Positions 51,066-57,619 of a DNA stretch of 58,762 nt are shown in pieces. Both the position numbers and the translations under genes were made by a program. Under the pieces are notes generated by a model. That model did not search any database, was not told where the DNA came from, and saw only the letters and a program-made list of their open reading frames with translations. This DNA is from Flavobacteriales bacterium (lineage in GTDB: Bacteria; Bacteroidota; Bacteroidia; Flavobacteriales_D; Sanyastnellaceae): NCBI GenBank assembly GCA_022447625.1, contig JAKVAX010000020.1, positions 1 through 58,762 on the forward strand. Reading direction: 5' to 3'. Within the stretch, counting starts at the first letter, position 1. Every line of letters begins with the position of its first letter.

Positions 51066-52330
51066 GTGAGTATTAATGAACTTCTCTCAGAGATGTCAGT
51101 TCTCGAAGCAAACACACGAACCATTCTCAAACGCACTCATCTAGAGGCACTTACCCTTACCCTGCCTCTCACGCCACAAGCCACGAAGCAACTCAACTCA
51201 CAGGGTACGCGCTTTTATATGGCCTACACGGAGAACATCACCTTGCATTTTAACAGAGAACAACCTTTCGTATTTGGGTGTACAGTAACGGCCCCGTCTC
51301 AGTAATAATGACTGTTCCTCAAACCAGTCTAATGGTGGAGTTTTAAAGTTCGAGAGATGCGCTAGAAGTGATCTAACCTGAAGCAATCCGGTACAATAAA
51401 ACCTCCCAAGTCATGACAAATAAGGAGATCCTTATTGAGACTGACATCCCGGTCAATGTCTAGGGATCCACTATCGGACTTACTTCGGCGACAGATTTCG
51501 GCTGATAAGTGAAGACCTACTGGGAAACGATGACTTGGTACTTATAGGCATAGATTAGAATGGCGGGTCCTTCACCATGACCATTGTAGCGACAGAAGAT
51601 CAAACTGAAATCGAGACCACCCCAAGTACTTTAGCAACGAGCTGTTTCCTGGAGGTACACCTTTCTCGATCACCATAGATGAAGGGAAGTCATACCAAAT
51701 AAAAGCTCCAGGAGACCGAACGGGCACGACGGTCACTGCTCTCGACGGAGAGAAGATTGCTGAATTCTCTGGAACTCAACCAGCAGTGGTTGGTTGTACC
51801 AGCGAAGACAGCCACATGTGAAAGAAAATGACGTCAACCTGAGAATGGAAACACAGTCTAGTTTTTTGACTATTTCAGGCAACTCCAATTGGGTGTACGC
51901 GAGTGTCTCGATGCCAACAGACACAGACAGCTTTACCGTCCCAGATGGCGTTTGGATTCAGAGGGCATCCTTTAGTGATTTCGATGCCTGCACTGATGCT
52001 TTGGATTTTAAAGTAAAAGTAGTTCCAGATAATGAACTCGCCTTAACGGCGGAACCAAACCCAACGACCAACTCCTTCTGTGTAGGAAACCAAATCCCTT
52101 TCAGCTATGAGAGCGATGGTATATTGACCAATATCCTCTAGGATTTCACCGGGCTAGGAACCAGTATGGAAGAGCCCTCCATATTCATATTCACGGATCC
52201 TGGAACCTACGAAGTGCTTTATGCGGCAGAGCTCGATGGCTGTCCGGTTTCTGCTCGTATCGTGATTGAAGTCGAGCAATGTGACATTGTGCGTGTGCAG
52301 GAGCTAACAAGCTCATCACAACTGAACTAG
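51066..52330 (+). pseudogene. Decayed secreted protein with IgGFc-binding-like and PKD-like parts
   Basis: Fragments in several frames together resemble one gene. The N-terminal piece (51066-51305) contains GTRFYMAYTEN, similar to the opening of IgGFc-binding domains. Stops follow, then TNKEILIETDIPVNV-stop-GSTIGLTSATDFG-stop (about 51413-51510), then GSFTMTIVATEDQTEIET and, after a frameshift, FSITIDEGKSYQIKAPGDRTGTTVTALDGEKIAEFSG (about 51640-51790), which is the IgGFc-binding core pattern. A PKD-like portion (51794-52330) has an in-frame TAG at 52139-52141, where PKD domains usually have Trp before DF. All three kinds of stop codon and frameshifts are present, so this is decay rather than recoding. 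It was probably a large T9SS-exported adhesin; no sorting domain remains. Confidence 0.75.
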
Positions 52331-52348
52331 TTCCGCCGAAGGCGAAAT
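52331..52348 (+). repeat. Interspersed repeat, CGAAG-loop intergenic copy
   Basis: TTCCGCCGAAGGCGAAAT followed by AAT, directly after the pseudogene end. Same arms as the 17-bp family (TTCCGC / GCGAAAT), different loop. Confidence 0.7.
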
Positions 52349-52394
52349 AATTATGAGCGGAAATCAAACGGCACGACTAAAAGTTTTCCGATGA

Positions 52395-52982
52395 TTATAT
52401 ATCGAAGCTTTTGGCCCATATGGGAACCAGTACCTGGACGGGGTCACCCACGTTAATGCGGGCGCCTTTTTCTACCCAGCCAACTAATCCACGCTTACCT
52501 TTAGCTGCTGCGGCAAAAGCCTTGCCATCCACATTAACGCCAGCTTGCTCCATCTCTTCTTGAGGGAACTTGCATGGCAAGTTCTCTTCATAAACCACGA
52601 GCGTAGCAATGTATGGGTTCTTACCGATTCGAATGCGGGTAAAGGGAGGAAGTTTGGTAAGGTTAGGAATACCTTCAAAAAGCATGTTCGCTCCAAGATG
52701 TGAAGGCTCTACTTGCTCCAGCTCCATGGCTTCAGCGATTTCTCGTAATTCCTCTACACTGAGTGCAGACCACTGACGATGGTTAGCCACAGGAGTTCCT
52801 TTCTTGTAGAGGTTCTGTTCACGCACCCCAGCACTTTTATGGAATCCCGAGTGACGGTCACCAGGAATACCCGCTAAGGTTAAACTCATCTTGTCTACAT
52901 GTTGAGTCACAAATGATTTCCCTTTAAAGGTTCTCAGGAGTGCAACAACTTTTCCCTGCTGTGGTAGTTTTTCAAACTTCAT
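52395..52982 (-). CDS. MOSC-domain protein
   Basis: A 195-residue protein starting MKFEKLPQQGKVVALLRT. An earlier in-frame start at 53033 would add residues not typical of the family, and the MKF start sits 8 nt after a GATATTTG box. The MOSC fold is shown by GDRHSG, SVEELREIAEAM, LGANMLFEGIPNLTKLPPFTRIRIG, the conserved Cys in ENLPCKFPQ, and the end GKRGLVGWVEKGARINVGDPV. The family binds molybdenum cofactor or carries sulfur; YiiM-type members reduce N-hydroxylated compounds. The substrate is unknown. It is divergent from the 139-residue repeat protein. Confidence 0.87.
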   Translation of the reverse strand: MKFEKLPQQGKVVALLRTFKGKSFVTQHVDKMSLTLAGIPGDRHSGFHKSAGVREQNLYKKGTPVANHRQWSALSVEELREIAEAMELEQVEPSHLGANMLFEGIPNLTKLPPFTRIRIGKNPYIATLVVYEENLPCKFPQEEMEQAGVNVDGKAFAAAAKGKRGLVGWVEKGARINVGDPVQVLVPIWAKSFDI

Positions 52983-53037
52983 CTTCTCCGCAAATATCAT
53001 AAAGTCAAGGCACTTTCCGTTCATCATAAACAATGAG

Positions 53038-53045
53038 TACCTTTG
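53038..53045 (+). promoter_or_regulatory. -7 promoter box of 139-residue repeat protein (TACCTTTG)
   Basis: TACCTTTG, 4 nt before the GTG start codon. An exact TAnnTTTG match implying a leaderless message. Confidence 0.5.
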
Positions 53046-53049
53046 ATTC

Positions 53050-53469
53050 GTGCAGTTAAAGACAGATTATCCATCAAAAGTGATCATCGCTTGGGGAGAG
53101 GCAATCAGCGGAAATAACGAGATCCGTGATTGGCTGATTCGAAGTGGTTACCCTGAACTAGGGCTATTTTGCTTTGCCCTGAGAAATGACCAAAGCTCAC
53201 GTGATTGGCTACTCCAAAATGGCTTCCCTCACCTAATGGCACTCATCAACGGGTCCGAAGGAAATCCCAACGCTGTGTTCTGGCTGCGTAAGAACGACCT
53301 CGATATCATGGGATATATGGCTCGAGCAGCAGACAATGACGAAAATGCTGCCATGTGGCTCATTGAGAATGGTTACAGAGAATGGGGTGTTATCGCTGAG
53401 AAGATGCGATTAGTAAAGAACCAAATCGAATTCGACAACAACGACGTCCACAAATTCTCAACTGACTAA
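53050..53469 (+). CDS. Small soluble protein with Trp-Leu repeats, unknown function
   Basis: A 139-residue protein from a GTG start (MQLKTDYPSKVIIAWGEAISGN). It has about four helical repeats of about 35 residues with a shared pattern: RDWLIRSGYPELGLFCFA, RDWLLQNGFPHLMALING, VFWLRKNDLDIMGYMARA and AMWLIENGYREWGVIAEK. The likely structure is a short alpha-solenoid similar in form to ankyrin or TPR proteins, but the motif matches none exactly. Its stop overlaps the convergent M16 peptidase gene by 4 nt. Function unknown. Confidence 0.75.
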   Translation: MQLKTDYPSKVIIAWGEAISGNNEIRDWLIRSGYPELGLFCFALRNDQSSRDWLLQNGFPHLMALINGSEGNPNAVFWLRKNDLDIMGYMARAADNDENAAMWLIENGYREWGVIAEKMRLVKNQIEFDNNDVHKFSTD

Positions 53470-54698
53470 GAACGCGAAGGCTTGTACAATAGCCTCGTCA
53501 GTTTCTTCTCGTCAAAGATTTCATTCGCTACTTCCAGTAATTGTTCTGCTGAAATTTCTTCGATCGATCGATAAACCTCTTGGAGTGAATCTACGCGATC
53601 ATACATCAAGAAGCTTTTCCCTAGAGCAATCATAGTCCCTACTCCACTCTCTTGAGCGAGCGCAATCTGTCCAATCAACTGTTGTTTCGCCATGTGAAGC
53701 TGGGTAGTACCGAGCGCTTTTTCACGTAGTTTCTTCAGCTCGTTTCTCACGAGTCGTTCAGCTTTTGCAAATAATCGCTCATCTGTACCCAAGTAGATTT
53801 GAACGATCCCAGTATCTGAATAAGGAGAGTAGCTTGACTCAATATTGTAAGCGATACCGTGCTTCTCACGTACTTGCAAGTTCAAGCGACTATTCATGGC
53901 CGGCCCCCCAAGCAAATTGTTCAATAGAACCAGAGTTGTCTTGTTTTTATGGCCGGCGTGGTAACCTTCATTCCCCAGGATGTAGTGCATCTGAAAAGTC
54001 TCCTTCTGTACTTCCTCTTCTCGGGCTTGATATCCGCTAAACGGCTGGCGTGGTTCCTGGGTAATGAGGTCACCCCATGAAGCAAAATGCTTCTCACACA
54101 TCGCCTTGATTCTCTTCGGTGAACTTGGCCCCACCGAACTGAAAACGATTTGATCACTTCGGTAACGACGATCAATCATCTCAAAAATGTCTTCCCGCGA
54201 TAGCGATCTGACGCTATCCTCCGTTCCGAGAATGTTCCTTCCGATGGGATGCCCTTTGAACAAAAGCTCTTCAAAATCATCAAAGATCATTTCACCCGGG
54301 GCGTCCAAGTAGCTATTGATCTCATCGATAATCACATCTTTCTCCTTCTCAATTTCTTTGAGCGGGAAAGTGCTTCTGAAGGTAATATCCGCGATCAGCT
54401 CAATAGCACGCGAAAGGTGCTTATCGAGAAAACTAGCGTAAACCCAGGTCTCTTCCTTGGTCGTGTATGCATTGATTTCAGCGCCTACGCTATCCAATCG
54501 ACTAAGAATGTGATAAGTCTTGCGGCGTTCAGTCCCTTTGAAAAAACAATGCTCAATGAAGTGAGCAAGCCCCTGTTGATTGTCCCTTTCATCGCGTGAA
54601 CCAGCATTCACAATCAAACCACAATGCGCAACTTGGCTTGTCGTCTGTCTATGAATTACTCGAATGCCATTCGGCAATTGGAAAGTGTGAAAGTCCAT
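53466..54698 (-). CDS. M16-family zinc metallopeptidase (processing protease-like)
   Basis: A 410-residue protein without a signal peptide, so probably cytosolic. The M16 inverted zinc motif H-x-x-E-H is HFIEHCFFKGT (about residues 46-50), with the third ligand Glu further on (EKDVIIDEINSYLD region). The typical segments SVGAEINAYTTKEETWVYASF and VREKHGIAYNIESSYSPYSDTG are present. It is a PqqL/mitochondrial-processing-peptidase-like M16B protein that degrades small peptides; the partner is unknown. The ATG at 54698 is 7 nt after a TATCTTTG box. Confidence 0.92.
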   Translation of the reverse strand: MDFHTFQLPNGIRVIHRQTTSQVAHCGLIVNAGSRDERDNQQGLAHFIEHCFFKGTERRKTYHILSRLDSVGAEINAYTTKEETWVYASFLDKHLSRAIELIADITFRSTFPLKEIEKEKDVIIDEINSYLDAPGEMIFDDFEELLFKGHPIGRNILGTEDSVRSLSREDIFEMIDRRYRSDQIVFSSVGPSSPKRIKAMCEKHFASWGDLITQEPRQPFSGYQAREEEVQKETFQMHYILGNEGYHAGHKNKTTLVLLNNLLGGPAMNSRLNLQVREKHGIAYNIESSYSPYSDTGIVQIYLGTDERLFAKAERLVRNELKKLREKALGTTQLHMAKQQLIGQIALAQESGVGTMIALGKSFLMYDRVDSLQEVYRSIEEISAEQLLEVANEIFDEKKLTRLLYKPSRS

Positions 54699-54705
54699 GG
54701 ACCCG

Positions 54706-54713
54706 CAAAGATA
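54706..54713 (-). promoter_or_regulatory. -7 promoter box of M16 gene (TATCTTTG)
   Basis: TATCTTTG on the minus strand, 7 nt before the M16 ATG. An exact TAnnTTTG match implying a leaderless message. Confidence 0.5.
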
Positions 54714-54733
54714 CGCTAAGGAAACCTTTTGAT

Positions 54734-55605
54734 GTGCGAAACATATTTACGCACAGCGACTGCAATTATCCTGACCCTTCATTCTCTGATGTCACAGCAA
54801 CGTTGGCTCTATACCTTTTGGATGGTGCGCTCGAACGTTCTTGCGTTTGGATTGACTACAAAAATGATGGCTGCCTAGACTGTGCTCGAAATCGAGCATA
54901 CCACCTCGAAGTGTATTTGAACCAAAGACCAGGTGGAAATCCGACAAGGAGTTTTGGTGATGGTGATCATGAACCCAACTATGAAATTACGACGCTATCG
55001 AACGGTCTGAACTGTAATGGATTAGCGTGGCTCGATTATGAAGGTGACGGTTTCCTGGCCGCATCCTTGAGAATCACAATTACCGAGTCGATATTCTGGA
55101 GAACCCAGGGGATTGCACCAGCAACTTCACCCATGTTACGCCAAATTCGAATGCTTTAGGCCTCTAAACTTCTGATACAGACGGTGACTATATGCCTACC
55201 GCCGACGACAAAGATGATGGTTCGATAGATCTCTTGGTTCGTAAAAAAGGCCAGAATGACCTTCTTCGCAACATTGGAGCAAGCTTCACTGATATCATGA
55301 ATATTGACGACGCTGATAATGGAAACAAAGGGGCCTTCATCTTCGCTGATTAAGATGACGACGGAGACACCGACCTTCATACCAACCGTTCAGGAGGTTA
55401 CCAACTCTGACGAAACAGCATCTAACTCTTCATTGAACCACTGCTTGGATCAGGTGGAAAGATCATCGACACCTATGATCTGCCTTTTGATGGCACGCAT
55501 GTGACGCTCGAACTCAACAAACCGATTAATATCAATCCTGGAGTCTTTTTCATCAAGGTTCGTTCAGGATCACACACGGTTACACGAAAACTACTCTTTA
55601 GATAG
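54734..55605 (+). pseudogene. Decayed FG-GAP/VCBS-repeat protein with T9SS type A remnant
   Basis: Fragments in more than one frame recall a secreted FG-GAP/ASPIC-type protein. The first part (to a stop near 55159) has FSDVTATLALY, WIDYKNDGCLDCARN and GLAWLDYEGDGFLAA, with decayed metal-binding loops (D-x-D/N-x-D-G). A later piece reads DKDDGSIDLLVRKKGQNDLLRNIGASFTDI, then FIFAD-stop-DDDGDTDLHTNRSGGYQL-stop, then a C-terminal piece, NPGVFFIKVRSGSHTVTRKLLFR, that matches the final strands of a T9SS type A domain and ends at the TAG at 55603-55605. Several nonsense mutations mark it as a pseudogene. Its intact relatives bind Ca2+ through these loops and are exported. Confidence 0.7.
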
Positions 55606-55642
55606 TCTTGCGATTCCCCGCTCAAATGGGCATCTTCACGCC

Positions 55643-56599
55643 ATGGAACGTCGAATTTCCGAGGCTCTGATCATTTGTTTTTCGCTTTTGGCTAACGCCG
55701 GAACGAGCTTCGCTCTTCTAGGTCAATATACCGCAGGAGACACGATAGCCGTTTCCGCCGAAGGCGAGATCACCCCACTCACTATTCAAACAGAGAATGG
55801 TCCCTTAGACATTCACATCAAAGTTGAAGAACCACCTGGAATTCTAGACGAAACCGGAGTCTGGATCTTAATCTCAGTGATCGCCGTGGCAATTATCTAT
55901 TTCGCTTTCCGCTTCTTCTTGAATCGATCAAGGAAAAATGCTGTACTGGAGGCGAAACTGGCGCACCTTGAACGTTCTGCCCTTCAGGCTCAGATGAATC
56001 CGCATTTTATATTCAATAGCTTGAACTCTATACAGAGCTACATCGCCAATGAAGAAAATGAGAAGGCGAATCGATTCCTTGCGAAGTTCAGCCGACTTGT
56101 ACGTTCAATGCTGAACCATGCACGCTCACAGAAAATTACCTTGGAAGATGAAATTGAATCACTCCGCCTCTACATGGAGCTGGAGAAAATGCGTTTCAAA
56201 GACAAATTTGACTTCGACATTGTGATTGATGAGGATATTGATCCAACAGATATTATCCTTCCTCCACTACTTATTCAACCGTATCTCGAGAACGCGATCA
56301 TTCACGGACTAGCTCAAACGCGCAGCCAAGGTCAAATTCGTCTTTACTACATCATGGACGGAAAGTACCTGTTGGCTACGGTGACAGATAACGGTATCGG
56401 TTACGAGACTTCAAAACGCCTCAAGCAACAGCAAGGAGTTAAAACGCTCCATAAATCTGTTGGGATGACGATTACCCAAAAACGACTTGAAATGTTGGAC
56501 GAAGGGAACACAGATAAGAAAGTCACTATCCAAGAGGTGAAAGATCGTCAGGGAGAGGTTCTAGGGACGAAAGTGGACGTCAAGATCAGGGTATCCTGA
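55643..56599 (+). CDS. LytS-type sensor histidine kinase
   Basis: A 318-residue membrane kinase. The N-terminus is signal-like or a first membrane segment (residues 1-25), followed by a short periplasmic part (about 30-70), one transmembrane helix (about 72-91), a coiled coil, and the His_kinase domain with phospho-accepting His in QMNPHFIFNSLNSIQSYI. The ATPase N-box is PYLENAIIHGLAQ and the G-box TDNGIGYETSK. It is 46 nt upstream of a LytTR response regulator, its obvious partner. The sensing part is small, so the signal may be membrane-derived or come through another protein. A repeat copy (TTCCGCCGAAGGCGA) encodes SAEGE in the sensor part. Confidence 0.92.
   Translation: MERRISEALIICFSLLANAGTSFALLGQYTAGDTIAVSAEGEITPLTIQTENGPLDIHIKVEEPPGILDETGVWILISVIAVAIIYFAFRFFLNRSRKNAVLEAKLAHLERSALQAQMNPHFIFNSLNSIQSYIANEENEKANRFLAKFSRLVRSMLNHARSQKITLEDEIESLRLYMELEKMRFKDKFDFDIVIDEDIDPTDIILPPLLIQPYLENAIIHGLAQTRSQGQIRLYYIMDGKYLLATVTDNGIGYETSKRLKQQQGVKTLHKSVGMTITQKRLEMLDEGNTDKKVTIQEVKDRQGEVLGTKVDVKIRVS
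55752..55770 (+). repeat. Interspersed repeat, CGAAG-loop copy
   Basis: TTTCCGCCGAAGGCGAGAT inside the histidine kinase gene, read as SAEGEI. It shares TTCCGCCGAAGGCGA with the copies at 26894 and 52331. Confidence 0.6.
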
Positions 56600-56645
56600 G
56601 CCATTTGCGAACTTTTTCTCAACTTAGGACAACCAGAACAACGCC

Positions 56646-57383
56646 ATGATCAAGACTATTATCGTAGACGACGAGGAGGATGCACGCGGAACATTGCGCG
56701 CCTTTCTTCGCATGTACTGCCCATCTGTAGAGCTCATTGACGAAGCCTCGGGTGTGCAAGATGGTTATCGAAAGATCATGGCTGGTGAACCTGATCTCGT
56801 ACTTCTAGACATTCAAATGGAAGACGGAACTGGTTTTGATTTGCTCGAGAAAGTCCGAAACCCAAAGTTTCAAGTCATCTTCTGCACTGCATTTGATGAA
56901 TTCGCGATCAAAGCTTTCAAATACAGTGCGATTGACTACTTACTGAAGCCTATCGACCCAGATGAACTCATAGAGTCAGTATCGAAAGTCAAGAATTCTC
57001 AAGAATCAGGAGAGCAACGCATTGACAATCTTCTTGAGTTCAAGAAATCGGGTAAGTCAGATCGAATCACTTTAAGTTCTCAAGAAGGCTTCACGGTGGT
57101 GAAACTTGAGAACATCATTCGCCTAGAATCAGATTCAAACTACACCAACTTCTTCTTAACAACTGGGGAACGAATTCTCGTTCCTAAATCCATGAAGGAG
57201 TTTGAAGGTATCCTACCTGATGAGCAATTCTTCCGCACTCACCAATCACATATCGTGAACATGGAACACGTGAAGAAGTACATGAAAGAAGACGGTGGAT
57301 ACATTCTGATGGATGACGGCTCTGAGGTACTCGTCGCACGCCGCAGAAAAGAAGAGTTCCTTTCCTTCTTGACAGGTCAATAA
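56646..57383 (+). CDS. LytR/AlgR-type response regulator (LytTR DNA-binding)
   Basis: A 245-residue regulator. The receiver domain (about 1-125) has acidic DDEED at the start, the phospho-acceptor Asp in LVLLDIQMEDGTGFDLL and Lys in YLLKPIDPDEL. The LytTR DNA-binding domain (about 140-240) shows ITLSSQEGFTVVKLENIIRLESDSNYTNFFL and FFRTHQSHIVNMEHVKKY. It works with the histidine kinase directly upstream. The target genes are unknown. A weak terminator follows. Confidence 0.94.
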   Translation: MIKTIIVDDEEDARGTLRAFLRMYCPSVELIDEASGVQDGYRKIMAGEPDLVLLDIQMEDGTGFDLLEKVRNPKFQVIFCTAFDEFAIKAFKYSAIDYLLKPIDPDELIESVSKVKNSQESGEQRIDNLLEFKKSGKSDRITLSSQEGFTVVKLENIIRLESDSNYTNFFLTTGERILVPKSMKEFEGILPDEQFFRTHQSHIVNMEHVKKYMKEDGGYILMDDGSEVLVARRRKEEFLSFLTGQ

Positions 57384-57388
57384 ATAGA

Positions 57389-57414
57389 GAAAGCGGAGTC
57401 ATTACCCCGCTTTC
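57389..57414 (+). terminator. Weak terminator after response regulator
   Basis: Stem GAAAGCGG / CCGCTTTC with a 10-nt loop and no strong T run. It lies 5 nt after the stop. The following 150 bp up to the minus-strand terminator hold no recognised gene. Confidence 0.55.
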
Positions 57415-57564
57415 ACAATAAAGCACCTGTTCGAGCGACTATTTGATCGTCTGCCCTCACTTCGAATATCTGCACTTCTTGCCTCCCATTTCACGTCATT
57501 GAGTATTCGGTCATCCCGAAGACACATTCGCGCTTTTCAAATGAGGATTCGGAAAAAGACAATG

Positions 57565-57594
57565 CACAAAAAAGGGAGGCCGAAGCCTCCCTTT
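57565..57594 (-). terminator. Rho-independent terminator of PKD protein gene
   Basis: Inverted repeat AAAGGGAGGC-CGAA-GCCTCCCTTT with a T run on the minus strand, 25 nt after the stop codon. Confidence 0.88.
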
Positions 57595-57619
57595 ACTTGG
57601 TTAGTCGAGTCACTGCAAC

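Noticed and set aside
51066-52330. Stop-codon read-through or recoding of the IgGFc-like gene
   Set aside because: All three stop types plus frameshifts occur, which fits decay rather than programmed recoding.
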